DNA of 64,000 bases from Streptomyces parvus (GCF_032121415.1 NZ_CP135079.1:868001-932000), one strand, 5' to 3'. Shown: positions 36,307 to 44,776, numbered from the stretch's first letter. Translations and numbers: made by a program. Notes: generated by a model from the sequence alone, not told the origin.

Positions 36307-36780
36307 TCAGATGCCGTGCTTCTTGAGGATCGCCTCGATGTCGCTGAAGTCGTCGCCGGGCGCGGCGGCCTCCTGCCCCTTCTTCGGCTTCGACCGGGGC
36401 TTCGCCGCCGTCACCGCGGGCCCGGTCCCACCGCCCGCGGCGAGCGAGGGGGCGGAGGCGGCGGGGGCGACCGCATCGTTCCGCCCGGCGGCCCGCGCGG
36501 CCTTGCGTTCCGCGCGGGTGGTGCCGCTGCGGCGCTCGATGGCGCGGGAGATCATGAACAGCAGCCAGGAGAGGCCGAGCACCCCGAAGCCGAGCCAGAT
36601 GCTCGGCTTGAAGGCGATCCCGGCGACCCACTCGACGACTCCGGTCAGCACGAGCCCGACCGGGACGAGGGAGTAGGCGGCGATCCTCGTCGCCGTGAGG
36701 AACCGCTTGCGGTACGCGGTCACCGCGGCGATGCCCAGGCCGGCCGCCGACACCGCGGAACAGATGGTCTCGGCAAGCAT
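36307..36780 (-). CDS. Uncharacterised membrane protein with basic tail
   Basis: A 157-residue protein with three hydrophobic helices in the first 80 residues (ETICSAVSAAGLGIAAVTAY, IAAYSLVPVGLVLTGVVEWVAGI, IWLGFGVLGLSWLLFMI). A cytoplasmic-looking basic, Ala/Gly/Pro-rich linker (ERRSGTTRAERKAARAAGR, KPRSKPKKGQ) follows, then a short helical end DDFSDIEAILKKHGI. That last motif is reminiscent of a protein-docking tail. Family not recognised. ATG at 36780 was chosen because GGAGG lies 7 nt before it and the first helix then starts at the N-terminus. Confidence 0.75.
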   Translation of the reverse strand: MLAETICSAVSAAGLGIAAVTAYRKRFLTATRIAAYSLVPVGLVLTGVVEWVAGIAFKPSIWLGFGVLGLSWLLFMISRAIERRSGTTRAERKAARAAGRNDAVAPAASAPSLAAGGGTGPAVTAAKPRSKPKKGQEAAAPGDDFSDIEAILKKHGI

Positions 36781-36949
36781 CACGGCCTCCAGGCGCAGGG
36801 GGTACGTCCCCTCCATCCTGCACCGGCGAGCGCCGTCGCGGCCACGGCGGCGTCCCACCTCAGGGAGATTTCAGGGCCGGGCTCCTCCCCAGGGGGTGGG
36901 GCCCGGTGCGGATTGGGTCGCGCCCGCCCCGGCCTGAAAGACTGGGCGC

Positions 36950-37468
36950 ATGAGCGATTCCACCCCCGCGGCACCGGTCGTCCTCGACCTCTGGTGCGAT
37001 CTCGAATGCCCCGACTGCCACCGCGCCCTCGACGACGTACGTGCCCTGCGCGCCCGGTACGGGGATCGCCTCGAGATCCGGCTGCGGCACTTCCCGCTGG
37101 AGAAGCACAAGCACGCCTTCGCCGCGGCCCAGGCCGCCGAGGAGGCCGTCGAGCAGGGCCAGGGCTGGCCGTACATCGAGGCCCTGCTCTCCCGGACCGA
37201 CGACCTCGGCCGCACGGGCGAGCCGGTGCTCCTCGACGTGGCCCGCGAACTGGGCCTGGAATCCGAGGAGTTCGACACGGCGCTGATCGACGGCCGGCAT
37301 CTGCTGATCGTCGACGCCGACCACGCCGAGGGCAAGGCGATCGGCGTCACGGGCACGCCCACCTATGTGATCGGCGACGAGCGACTGGACGGCGGCAAGA
37401 GCCAGGACGGGCTGCGCGAGCGGATCGAGGAGATCGTCGACCGGACCCTCGCCGCCCAGGACCGGTAG
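36950..37468 (+). CDS. DsbA-family thiol oxidoreductase
   Basis: Thioredoxin-fold protein of 172 residues. The redox pair is CPDC (C20, C23) near the N-terminus and the cis-proline loop is GVTGTPTYVIG; the central helical insert is that of DsbA/FrnE-type proteins. No signal peptide, so it is probably cytoplasmic. A further Cys at 16 precedes the motif. Start ATG at 36950. It stands alone, converging on the double acetyltransferase. Confidence 0.87.
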   Translation: MSDSTPAAPVVLDLWCDLECPDCHRALDDVRALRARYGDRLEIRLRHFPLEKHKHAFAAAQAAEEAVEQGQGWPYIEALLSRTDDLGRTGEPVLLDVARELGLESEEFDTALIDGRHLLIVDADHAEGKAIGVTGTPTYVIGDERLDGGKSQDGLRERIEEIVDRTLAAQDR

Positions 37469-37513
37469 CGGGGCAGCCGGGGGCGGGGGGGCCGGCCGGC
37501 TCCGGAGCGGCCG

Positions 37514-38350
37514 CTACAACGCCTTGGCCAGGTTGTACCGCGTCGTCGTGTAGCCCAGGGACTCGTACAGCCGCAGGGCCGGGGTGTTGGACGCGAAGAC
37601 GTGCAGGCCGAGCCGGTCCACGCGCCATGCACGGGTGATGTCCTCGGCGAGCAGCATCAGGGCCCGGCCGTGGCCCCGGCCCCGGTGCCCCTCGCGCACC
37701 TCGACGTCGAAGACGAATCCTGCGGCGCCGCCCGGCTCCTGCTCCCGCAGGGCCACCCACACATGGCCGACGACCTCGTCGGCCTGGAGCAGCACCCGAA
37801 AGCGCATCCCCTCGGTCGCCAGTCCGTCCGGCAGGTGGGCCGCGTGGTCGGTCTCGGACTTGAGCCGGGCCTGCTCGGGCTCGACGCCGCGGTCGGTCCA
37901 GCTCTGCGCGTACGCCCGCACCGCGTCCTGCCGCCAGGCGGCGAACTCCTCCTCGCTCATGTCGCGCGAGGTGAGACCCGCGGGCAGCGGGACGGTGTCC
38001 GGGCCGAGGTCCTTGACCATGTTGCGGCTGCGCTCGGTGTAGCCGAGGGCGTCCGCGAGACGTCGGGCCGGATCGTTGTCGGCGGGGACTTCCACCCGTA
38101 CCCGGGTGCAGCCCCACCCCCGCAGCACCTCCTCGGCGGCGAGCGCCGCGATGACGCCCCGGCCGCGCCTGCGCCGGGACTCCTCCACGCTGAGGGAGCG
38201 CAGCACTCCGGCGGTCGGGCCGAACGCGTCGTCGGTGCTGATCGCGACGGAGCCGACGGGCCGCCCGTTGTCGCACACGTCGTAGTGGCGGGCCCGCGCG
38301 CCGTCGGCGCCCTGCTGAAGCGGCCCGGACGGCCGGAGTGTCGTCGTCAT
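37514..38350 (-). CDS. Tandem GNAT acetyltransferase
   Basis: A 278-residue protein with two GNAT units. In the first, the acetyl-CoA loop is VEESRRRRGRGVIAAL (about 68-85) and ends ADALGYTERS; in the second it is VREGHRGRGHGRALM (about 222-236), ending LRLYESLGYTTTRYNL. The layout resembles mycothiol synthase (MshD), the tandem GNAT of actinomycetes, but the sequence does not let me claim that. ATG at 38350 gives MTTTLRPSGPLQQG. It lies downstream of pabC on the same strand. Confidence 0.83.
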   Translation of the reverse strand: MTTTLRPSGPLQQGADGARARHYDVCDNGRPVGSVAISTDDAFGPTAGVLRSLSVEESRRRRGRGVIAALAAEEVLRGWGCTRVRVEVPADNDPARRLADALGYTERSRNMVKDLGPDTVPLPAGLTSRDMSEEEFAAWRQDAVRAYAQSWTDRGVEPEQARLKSETDHAAHLPDGLATEGMRFRVLLQADEVVGHVWVALREQEPGGAAGFVFDVEVREGHRGRGHGRALMLLAEDITRAWRVDRLGLHVFASNTPALRLYESLGYTTTRYNLAKAL

Positions 38351-38390
38351 CAGAGGTTTGTATCCCCTGGACGGCACCACGTCACGCGCT

Positions 38391-39215
38391 TTACGGGTCG
38401 AGGTCGTCGCCGGCCCGCTCGGCGAAGATCCGCATGGCCTTCGCCGTCACCGGCCCGATCTCCGGCGCCAGCTCCCGGTCGTCGACCCGGTGCACCGCCT
38501 GGATGTCGCGGAGGGTCGAGGTCAGGAACACCTCGTCGGCCTCGGCGAGGACGTCCATCGGCAGGTCGGTCTCCTCGGCCCCCGTCCACTCCACGGTCAG
38601 CGCCCGGGTGATCCCGGCGAGGCAGCCTGAGGCGACCGGCGGGGTGTGGATGCGGCCGCTCAGGACGACGAACACATTGGAGCCGGTGCCTTCGCAGAGC
38701 CGGTCGGCGGTGTTGGGGAACAGCGCCTCGGACGCGCCCCTCTCCCGCGCCCGGGCCAGGGCGACGACGTTCTCCGCGTACGAGGTGGTCTTCAGGCCCG
38801 CGAGCGCGCCGCGTTCGTTGCGGGTCCAGGGGACGGTGATCACCGCGGTGCTGTCCGGGCGGCGGCTCACCGCGTCGAGGGCGACGACGAGGCTCGTCCC
38901 GTGGTCGCCCCGGTCCGAGCCGAGCGGGGACAGCCCGCCGGTGCAAGTGATCCGCAGGCGCCCCAGGGCGACGGGGTTGGCCTCGATGACCGCGGCGACG
39001 GCGTGCCGGACCTCGTCGTGGTCCGGGTCGGCCAGGCCGAGGCCCCGGGCGGACCCGGTGAGGCGGTCGAGGTGCCGGGTCAGCGCGAAGGGGCGCCCCT
39101 CGCTCATACGCACCGTCTCGAAGATGCCGTCGCCCACGGTCAGTCCGTGGTCGAGCACCGAAAGCCGGGCGTCGTCGGCGTCCCGCAGTCCGCCGTTGAC
39201 CCAGATCCTCATCAT
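38391..39215 (-). CDS. pabC: Aminotransferase class IV (4-amino-4-deoxychorismate lyase)
   Basis: PLP enzyme of the branched-chain aminotransferase/ADC-lyase fold, 274 residues. The PLP lysine is K142 in LKTTSYAENVVAL. Also seen are LDHGLTVGDGIFETVR near the N-terminus and EGTGSNVF, the phosphate-cup motif. Because pabB lies immediately upstream and the ATG overlaps its stop codon (ATGA), conversion of aminodeoxychorismate to p-aminobenzoate for folate is the likely job; a D-amino-acid aminotransferase is the alternative. A second ATG at 39212 is also possible. Confidence 0.85.
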   Translation of the reverse strand: MMRIWVNGGLRDADDARLSVLDHGLTVGDGIFETVRMSEGRPFALTRHLDRLTGSARGLGLADPDHDEVRHAVAAVIEANPVALGRLRITCTGGLSPLGSDRGDHGTSLVVALDAVSRRPDSTAVITVPWTRNERGALAGLKTTSYAENVVALARARERGASEALFPNTADRLCEGTGSNVFVVLSGRIHTPPVASGCLAGITRALTVEWTGAEETDLPMDVLAEADEVFLTSTLRDIQAVHRVDDRELAPEIGPVTAKAMRIFAERAGDDLDP

Positions 39216-40267
39216 GCGGTCCTTCCTGTCTCCGGATACGCGCCCGACGCTACAGCGAGCAGCCGGGAAGCCTTGAGCTCGGTCTCGTCCCATTCGCGCT
39301 CCGGATCGGATCCCCAGGTGATCCCGGCGCCGGTGCCGAACCGCAGCAGCGGCGCGGGCCCGGTCCGGTCGATCCAGAACGTCCGTATGCCCACGGCGAG
39401 CGAGGCCGTGCCCCGGTCGGCGTCGACCCAGCCGATCGCCCCGCAGTACGGCCCGCGCGGACCCCGTTCCAGCTCGGCGATGATCCTCAGCGCGCTGGAC
39501 TTCGGCGCGCCGGTGACAGAGCCGGGCGGGAAGGCCGCCGCGAACAGCTCCGGCCAGCCCGCCCCGTCGGCCAGCCGGCCCCGGACGGTGGAGACGAGGT
39601 GGACGAGGCCAGGGTGCTTCTCCACCACGCAGAGATCGGGCACGCTCACGCTGCCGGTGGCGCAGACCCGGCCCAGGTCGTTGCGGACCAGGTCCACGAT
39701 CATCACGTTCTCGGCGTGGTCCTTCTCCAGCAGATCGTCCTCGGTCCGGCCGGTGCCCTTGATCGGCCCGGACTCCACCGTCCGCCCGTCGCGCCGGAGG
39801 AAGAGCTCCGGGGAAGCGGTGGCGACCTCCACACCGTGGCCGGGCAGCCGGATCGTTCCCGCGTACGGGGCGGGGTTGCCGCGGGCGAGCAGGGCGGTCA
39901 GGGCGTCGACGTCGGCGCCGGCCCCGCCGCCGGGGAGCGGTGCGGACAGCACCCGGCAGAGGTTGGCCTGGTAGACGTCGCCCGCCGCGATGTGTTCACG
40001 AATCCGCCGCACACCCGCCGTGTAGGCGCCACGGTCCAGCGAGGAGGTCCAGTCCCCGGCCGCGGGGCCGCGCCAGGCTCCGGGCACGGGAGGCGGCACC
40101 GCTTCCCCGCGTACGTCGGAGAAGCGGGCACAGACGATGCGGCCCTCGAAATCAGCGGATACCGCCCAGAAGCCGGACGAGTCGAGCGCCGCGGGATCGT
40201 GGGTCACATCCTGCAGACCGGAGGCTATGAGGCCGTCGAAACGGGCCAAGGGGGCGAGGTCGGACAC
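39212..40267 (-). CDS. pabB: Aminodeoxychorismate synthase component I
   Basis: Chorismate-utilising enzyme of 351 residues. The motif PIKGT at 168-172 carries Lys (K170), the nucleophile of aminodeoxychorismate synthase; anthranilate synthases have PIAGT. NDLGRVC, GSVTGAPK and GIRTFWID are the other conserved blocks. It is about 100 residues shorter than E. coli PabB, mostly in the N-terminal half. No glutaminase (PabA) is encoded nearby, so it must borrow one. Start GTG at 40267. It is followed by pabC with a 4-nt overlap and diverges from the tRNA cluster. Confidence 0.9.
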   Translation of the reverse strand: MSDLAPLARFDGLIASGLQDVTHDPAALDSSGFWAVSADFEGRIVCARFSDVRGEAVPPPVPGAWRGPAAGDWTSSLDRGAYTAGVRRIREHIAAGDVYQANLCRVLSAPLPGGGAGADVDALTALLARGNPAPYAGTIRLPGHGVEVATASPELFLRRDGRTVESGPIKGTGRTEDDLLEKDHAENVMIVDLVRNDLGRVCATGSVSVPDLCVVEKHPGLVHLVSTVRGRLADGAGWPELFAAAFPPGSVTGAPKSSALRIIAELERGPRGPYCGAIGWVDADRGTASLAVGIRTFWIDRTGPAPLLRFGTGAGITWGSDPEREWDETELKASRLLAVASGAYPETGRTA

Positions 40268-40354
40268 GCGAATGAGTCTAGGACGGTGCGCGGTGACCTG
40301 CGTCGGGGCGAGGACCGGCCCGGGGTCGCCGCAGCACGCTGCACAAACGCGTTT

Positions 40355-40382
40355 TTGTGCTGGCCCAGGAATCCGCTAGAGT
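40355..40382 (+). promoter_or_regulatory. Promoter of the tRNA Gly-Cys-Val cluster
   Basis: TTGTGC (40355-40360), 16-bp spacer, TAGAGT (40377-40382), 42 nt before the first tRNA. The -35 hexamer lies inside an inverted repeat GCACAAA-N6-TTTGTGC (40341-40360). Confidence 0.65.
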
Positions 40383-40424
40383 TCAACACGTCGCCGGGAC
40401 GCGCAAGCGGAACGGGAAAGACAA

Positions 40425-40497
40425 GCGGACGTAGCTCAGTTGGTAGAGCGCAACCTTGCCAAGGTTGAGGTCGCCAGTTCGAACCTGGTCGTCCGCT
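40425..40497 (+). tRNA. tRNA-Gly (anticodon GCC)
   Basis: 73-nt cloverleaf: acceptor GCGGACG/CGTCCGC, anticodon stem CAACC/GGTTG around TTGCCAA (GCC), T-loop GTTCGAAC, discriminator T. CCA is not encoded. First of five tRNAs on the plus strand. Confidence 0.97.
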
Positions 40498-40535
40498 CGC
40501 AGAAGGTGGGGGATTCTTCCCGAACCCCCACCCCT

Positions 40536-40606
40536 GGTGGAGTGGCCGAGAGGCGAGGCAACGGCCTGCAAAGCCGTCTACACGGGTTCAAATCCCGTCT
40601 CCACCT
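40536..40606 (+). tRNA. tRNA-Cys (anticodon GCA)
   Basis: 71-nt cloverleaf: acceptor GGTGGAG/CTCCACC, anticodon stem ACGGC/GCCGT around CTGCAAA (GCA), T-loop GTTCAAAT, discriminator T. The next three bases (40607-40609) are CCA, so this copy encodes its 3' end. Confidence 0.96.
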
Positions 40607-40610
40607 CCAA

Positions 40611-40682
40611 GGACGATTAGCTCAGCGGGAGAGCGCTTCCCTGACACGGAAGAGGTCACTGGTTCAATCCCAGTATCGTCCA
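40611..40682 (+). tRNA. tRNA-Val (anticodon GAC), copy 1
   Basis: 72-nt cloverleaf: acceptor GGACGAT/ATCGTCC, anticodon stem CTTCC/GGAAG around CTGACAC (GAC). The body is identical to the next two copies, but acceptor pairs 2-71 and 3-70 differ with both strands changed. Confidence 0.97.
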
Positions 40683-40701
40683 CTGATCCGCAAGGATCCC
40701 C

Positions 40702-40773
40702 GCGCGATTAGCTCAGCGGGAGAGCGCTTCCCTGACACGGAAGAGGTCACTGGTTCAATCCCAGTATCGCGCA
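40702..40773 (+). tRNA. tRNA-Val (anticodon GAC), copy 2
   Basis: 72-nt cloverleaf with acceptor GCGCGAT/ATCGCGC and anticodon GAC; identical to copy 3. Discriminator A; CCA is not encoded. Confidence 0.97.
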
Positions 40774-40806
40774 CGCAGTACACACGCGGTAAACGCAGGT
40801 TCACCT

Positions 40807-40878
40807 GCGCGATTAGCTCAGCGGGAGAGCGCTTCCCTGACACGGAAGAGGTCACTGGTTCAATCCCAGTATCGCGCA
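40807..40878 (+). tRNA. tRNA-Val (anticodon GAC), copy 3
   Basis: Same 72 nt as copy 2. The three following bases (40879-40881) are CCA. It is followed at once by a canonical terminator that closes the tRNA operon. Confidence 0.97.
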
Positions 40879-40883
40879 CCAGC

Positions 40884-40919
40884 AAGAACCCCCGGTCGTC
40901 TCCACGACCGGGGGTTCTT
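40884..40919 (+). terminator. Terminator of the tRNA operon
   Basis: Sixteen-base perfect stem (40884-40899 against 40904-40919), 4-nt loop, ending in TTT. It may also serve the zinc-ribbon gene arriving from the other strand. Confidence 0.85.
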
Positions 40920-40978
40920 TCGTCGTACGGTCCATCCCACCCTGCGCGGCCCGGGGCCCGGGCCGCGCAGGAAACGGC

Positions 40979-41272
40979 TCAGGACGAGAAGAGCATCCGG
41001 CCGAAGCCCTTCTGGCGGTGGTGGCCGTAGTGCCCGCCGTGCTGCGGCGCGCCCCAGGCCGGGGCGTGGGCGGCGGGAGGCGCGGCCGGGTAGGCCTGCG
41101 GGGCGGGGGGCGCGGGAGGAGCCTGCTGGGCCCACTGGGACTCCAGGCGGGTCAGGGACTCCAGCTCGCCGTAGTCGAGGAATATCCCCCGGCAACCGTT
41201 GCACTGCTCGATCTGAACACCGTTGCGGTTGTACGTGTTCATCTGCGCGTGACACTTCGGACACTGCATCAT
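40979..41272 (-). CDS. TFIIB-type zinc-ribbon protein
   Basis: A 97-residue protein. Two knuckles, CPKC (C4, C7) and CNGC (C24, C27), form a zinc ribbon followed by RGIFLDYGELESL, the conserved end of this domain. The rest is a Pro/Ala/Gln/His-rich low-complexity tail (several HH and GHYGHH) ending KGFGRMLFSS. The domain suggests nucleic-acid or protein contact, but the role is unknown. Two adjacent ATGs (41272, 41269) are possible starts. Confidence 0.82.
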   Translation of the reverse strand: MMQCPKCHAQMNTYNRNGVQIEQCNGCRGIFLDYGELESLTRLESQWAQQAPPAPPAPQAYPAAPPAAHAPAWGAPQHGGHYGHHRQKGFGRMLFSS

Positions 41273-41337
41273 CGACTCGGCTCCTCGCCCTCGTTGTGCC
41301 GTCGCCGGAATGTCTGCCCGGCCACGGTCCGTTCACC

Positions 41338-42321
41338 CTACGTCGCGGGACCGGTGGCCAACTCGGGCGGCAACGTAGCGATTCGGGCACAGGATTCGAT
41401 CATCAGCTGTTCGTGCCCGTCCGGATCCCGCTGCTCCGCGGCGCACTTGGCGAGGGCGACGGCCGCCGTCTGCACCGTCAGCGCCCGGGCGGGGACGTCC
41501 AGTGCGGGCCAGGGGTCGCCGTCGGCGGGAAGGGCCGGTCCCCCGGCGGAGCGGTAGGCGTCCAGGAAGGTGGACCAGTCCTCGGGGGCCAGGAGTCCGG
41601 CCGCGAACCAGGCGGCGGGCCGGCCGAGATCCCAGGCGGGATCGCCCACCCCCGCGTCGTCCATGTCGATGAGCAGCCAGGGCCCGTCCGGGGCGGGGTG
41701 GCGGACGAGCTGACCGAGGTGCAGGTCCCCGTGGCACAGTGCCCCGGCCCTCCGCGCGGGGGCCGGGACCTCGCCCCGCGCCCAGGCGGGCAGGGCCCGC
41801 CAGCCGGCCAGTACGGAGAGGGCGGCCGGGTCACGCAGCGGGGCGGTCGCATCAGCCTGGTGGGCCGCGCGCATCCGGGCGACGGCCCGGGCCGCCTTGG
41901 CCGGGCCGCGCATCGGCGGCAGCGGGAACGGGGGCGTCGTCCGGTGGAGGCGGGCGAGCAGGTCGGCGGCCTGGGCCCAGGGGGCTGCGCCGGGGTCGGT
42001 GGGGTCCACGGGCGCGCCGAGCGGCCAGAGGGTGACCGGGCGGGCGGTGGGTGCGGCGGGCGGCGGGGCGGTGAGCGGCGGGAGCAGGATGCCGGCCAGC
42101 TGCGGGGCGGCGGCCAGGGCGATCCGGGCGGCCAGCGCCTCGCGGTCGGTGTCCGCGGCGTGGGCCTTCGCGACGATCGCGCCACTGCGCACCACCGTGC
42201 CGTCGGGCCGGTCCGCGAGGACCTGCGGCGGCTCGCACACGCACGGCGTCCGGGCGGGGTGGGAGAGGCGGTGCGCGAGTGTGCCCAGGTCATGGACTAC
42301 TGAGGTCTGGGTGGTGGTCAA
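41338..42321 (-). CDS. Aminoglycoside phosphotransferase-family kinase
   Basis: APH/choline-kinase-fold protein of 327 residues. The catalytic loop is LCHGDLHLGQLVRH, in which the usual Asn of HGDxxxxN is Gln, and the metal-binding DxD is LLIDMDDAGVGDPAWDLG. The N-lobe is Pro/Ala-rich and weakly conserved. Such proteins phosphorylate many small molecules, so resistance should not be assumed. Start TTG at 42321 (MTTTQTSVVHDLG) was chosen because GGGGAG lies just upstream; no in-frame ATG fits. Confidence 0.82.
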   Translation of the reverse strand: MTTTQTSVVHDLGTLAHRLSHPARTPCVCEPPQVLADRPDGTVVRSGAIVAKAHAADTDREALAARIALAAAPQLAGILLPPLTAPPPAAPTARPVTLWPLGAPVDPTDPGAAPWAQAADLLARLHRTTPPFPLPPMRGPAKAARAVARMRAAHQADATAPLRDPAALSVLAGWRALPAWARGEVPAPARRAGALCHGDLHLGQLVRHPAPDGPWLLIDMDDAGVGDPAWDLGRPAAWFAAGLLAPEDWSTFLDAYRSAGGPALPADGDPWPALDVPARALTVQTAAVALAKCAAEQRDPDGHEQLMIESCARIATLPPELATGPAT

Positions 42322-42596
42322 CGGCTCCCCCGGCGGCGGTCGGCCCGGCCGTGGCACCGGGCCCGCCGTGAGCGTAACGCGCGGGACGGTCCGAGCCCCG
42401 GCGGTGCGCGGGGCGTCGGCCCGTCGGGGAGCACCCGGGCCCCGACCGCCGGGAAGCGTCCGGGCCCGGACAGCGCGATGTCCGGTCAGCTCCCCAGCTG
42501 ACCGGACAAACGCTGCCGTCCGCCGCACCCCCGTCCCCACGGGGCTGTTGGCCGGATGTGCGGGTCCGGACCGCTCTTCCGGACCCCGGGCGCCGC

Positions 42597-42803
42597 TCAG
42601 CGCCCCAGCATCACCGCCACGGACGACGCCTGTGTGACCACCGCTTCCCAGCCGCCGAAGACGACCACCAGCAGGGCCGCCAGGGGAAGGACCATCGCCG
42701 TCGCCACCAACGGGTGACGGGTGCCGGACGGACGGGCGCCGAACGAGGCGTACGCCTTGCGTCCCCGCGCACGGACCACCGTCCGCGTTGCCGTGTCCGC
42801 CAT
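42597..42803 (-). CDS. Small single-pass membrane protein (68 aa)
   Basis: A 68-residue protein with a basic N-terminal 35 residues (MADTATRTVVRARGRKAYASFG) and one membrane helix (LVATAMVLPLAALLVVVFGGW), ending VMLGR. ATG at 42803 is preceded by GGAGAGGAACC, a good ribosome site. Family and function not recognised. An inverted repeat GCCGCTT-N16-AAGCGGC lies upstream at 42867-42896 and could be a control element. Confidence 0.72.
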   Translation of the reverse strand: MADTATRTVVRARGRKAYASFGARPSGTRHPLVATAMVLPLAALLVVVFGGWEAVVTQASSVAVMLGR

Positions 42804-43416
42804 GGTTCCTCTCCTGACCTGATCGGGAAGCGGCGGGCGTGACCTCGGGGGACGAGTGCTGCGCCCGCCGCTTGATCTCAACATTAGGTAAGCGGCGAGC
42901 ACGGGGCGTCATGCCCGCGTACCGAATGCCGGGCCTCCCGGAGGATGAGTGGCCGTCGATCGGCGTACTCCCCTGGGTGGAGACGGACGGCCGAAGGTTG
43001 GGGTCATCCCGGAGGGGCTCCCGGGCCCCCTCGCGCACACGGGCGGTGCGGCCGGCGGGCTCCGGAAGGGCGCCCGCGGGTGACTTCACTCACGTCCGCC
43101 GCTCCCCGGCGGGCGGCCGTTCCGCGCCGGGGACCGTCGGGGACGCCTCGGGCCGTATAGGGGGGCGGTGGTCACGTCCTGGGTGGCGGACGCGCCCCGG
43201 CATTCCCTCGGTGATCCAATCCCCCTGCCCCGGTGGCCGTTTGGGGCGAGCGGCCGGCCGACGGGCCCGGGCCCCCTGCGCACTGACCCCTCTTCCTTCT
43301 CCCGCCCGGCACGGACAATCGAAACCCCGGCGAGGGCGCGGCCTCTGAGCGCGCCGGGCGCGGGGTACGTAAGCTGTGCCTCGTCAGGCGGACCAGGCAG
43401 CGGGGATGGGCAGACG
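42804..43416. other. Gene-free region before the Ser/Thr kinase gene
   Basis: About 610 nt without a gene I can support. Long open frames here have shuffled Arg/Gly/Pro composition and no ribosome site. It holds the leader of the 68-aa protein, the inverted repeat at 42867-42896, and presumably the kinase promoter; no other structure stands out. Confidence 0.5.
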
Positions 43417-44724
43417 ATGGCGATGATGCGGCTCCGGCGCGAGGACCCGCGTCTCGTCGGCTCGTTCCGGCTGCACCGGCGGCTCGGCGCGGGCGGCATG
43501 GGCGTCGTCTACCTCGGCTCCGACCGGCGCGGCCAGCGGGTCGCCCTCAAGGTGATCCGTCCCGACCTGGCGGAGGATCAGGAGTTCCGTTCGCGGTTCG
43601 CGCGCGAGGTGTCCGCCGCGCGGCGGATCCGGGGCGGCTGTACGGCCCGGCTGGTCGCGGCCGATCTGGAGGCGGACCGCCCGTGGTTCGCCACGCAGTA
43701 CGTGCCCGGCCCCTCGCTGCACGACAAGGTCGCCGAGGAAGGGCCGCTGGCCGCCGCGGAGGTCGCCTCGATCGGGGCGGCGCTCTCCGAGGGCCTGGTG
43801 GCGGTGCACGAGGCGGGGGTGGTCCACCGGGACCTGAAGCCGTCGAACATCCTCCTCTCCCCCAAGGGCCCCCGCATCATCGACTTCGGCATCGCCTGGG
43901 CGACCGGGGCGAGCACGCTCACCCATGTCGGTACGGCGGTGGGGTCGCCGGGGTTCCTCGCGCCCGAGCAGGTCCGGGGCGCGGCGGTGACGCCCGCGAC
44001 GGACGTGTTCTCGCTCGGCGCGACCCTGGCGTACGCGGCGACGGCCGACTCCCCGTTCGGGCACGGCAGTTCCGAGGTGATGCTGTACCGCGTGGTGCAC
44101 GAGGAGGCGCAGCTGCGCGGGGTGCACGACGCGTTGGCCCCGCTGATCAGCGCCTGTCTGGCGAAGGATCCGGAGGAGCGGCCGAGCACGCTGCAACTGT
44201 CCATGCGGCTCAAGGAGATCGCGGCGCGCGAGGCACAGGGGCTGCACGAGAGCCGGCCGCCCGTCCAGCGTTCCGCCCAGGAGGCCGACCGGCCGACGGG
44301 GCGGATGGCCGATCCGTACGCCGATCAGCACACCCGTCGTTCGGAGGGCCCGTCCGGCTCCCGCCCCCAGCCGGGCAGGCGTGGCGCGCCGGTACGTTCG
44401 GGGCCGCCGCGCACCGGTGGCTCGCGCCCGCAGCAGGCGTCGCGCAACACGACGCGTTCGGGTGGGAAGACCGGGAAGCGGCAGGGGGCTCCGGCCGGTA
44501 CGAACGGACGCCCGGGCACGCGTTCCGGGGGCCGCACGACCTCGGCGGGGCGGCGTCCGGCCAATCCGCGGTTGCTGCGTCAGCGGCTGGTGGTGTTCGT
44601 CGTGGTGACGTTGCTGGTGGCGCTGGGCATCGCCGCGGCGCAGGGCTGCCAGGGGCCGGCGCGCGGGCTGGGCGGGAGCGAGCGGCCGGGCGGGGTGTCG
44701 CAGGCGCAGGCGCCTGCACCCTGA
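43417..44724 (+). CDS. Membrane-anchored serine/threonine protein kinase
   Basis: Hanks-type kinase of 435 residues. The Gly-rich loop is LGAGGMGVVYLG (23-34), the catalytic Lys K45 (VALKV), the loop HRDLKPSN (137-144), DFG at 156-158 and APEQ at 182-185. The kinase domain ends near 280. A low-complexity Arg/Pro/Gly/Ser linker of about 100 residues follows, then one membrane helix (LVVFVVVTLLVALGIAAA, about 391-408) and a short tail outside, with no PASTA or other sensor domain. ATG at 43417 is the first of three near-adjacent Met codons. Confidence 0.92.
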   Translation: MAMMRLRREDPRLVGSFRLHRRLGAGGMGVVYLGSDRRGQRVALKVIRPDLAEDQEFRSRFAREVSAARRIRGGCTARLVAADLEADRPWFATQYVPGPSLHDKVAEEGPLAAAEVASIGAALSEGLVAVHEAGVVHRDLKPSNILLSPKGPRIIDFGIAWATGASTLTHVGTAVGSPGFLAPEQVRGAAVTPATDVFSLGATLAYAATADSPFGHGSSEVMLYRVVHEEAQLRGVHDALAPLISACLAKDPEERPSTLQLSMRLKEIAAREAQGLHESRPPVQRSAQEADRPTGRMADPYADQHTRRSEGPSGSRPQPGRRGAPVRSGPPRTGGSRPQQASRNTTRSGGKTGKRQGAPAGTNGRPGTRSGGRTTSAGRRPANPRLLRQRLVVFVVVTLLVALGIAAAQGCQGPARGLGGSERPGGVSQAQAPAP

Positions 44725-44776
44725 GGCCCGGTCCCCGCGAGGCGGTGACGCCCGATCCGGACCAGGCCGTCCGCGC

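Noticed and set aside
40611..40878. Direct repeats resembling a CRISPR-like array
   Set aside because: The repeated units are 72-nt tRNA-Val cloverleaves with correct anticodons, not repeats with variable spacers.
40425..40919. Integration site or genomic island at the tRNA cluster
   Set aside because: No integrase gene, no partial tRNA duplicate and no composition change on either side.
41338..42321. Antibiotic resistance kinase
   Set aside because: The APH fold is shared by many small-molecule kinases; sequence gives no support for an aminoglycoside substrate.
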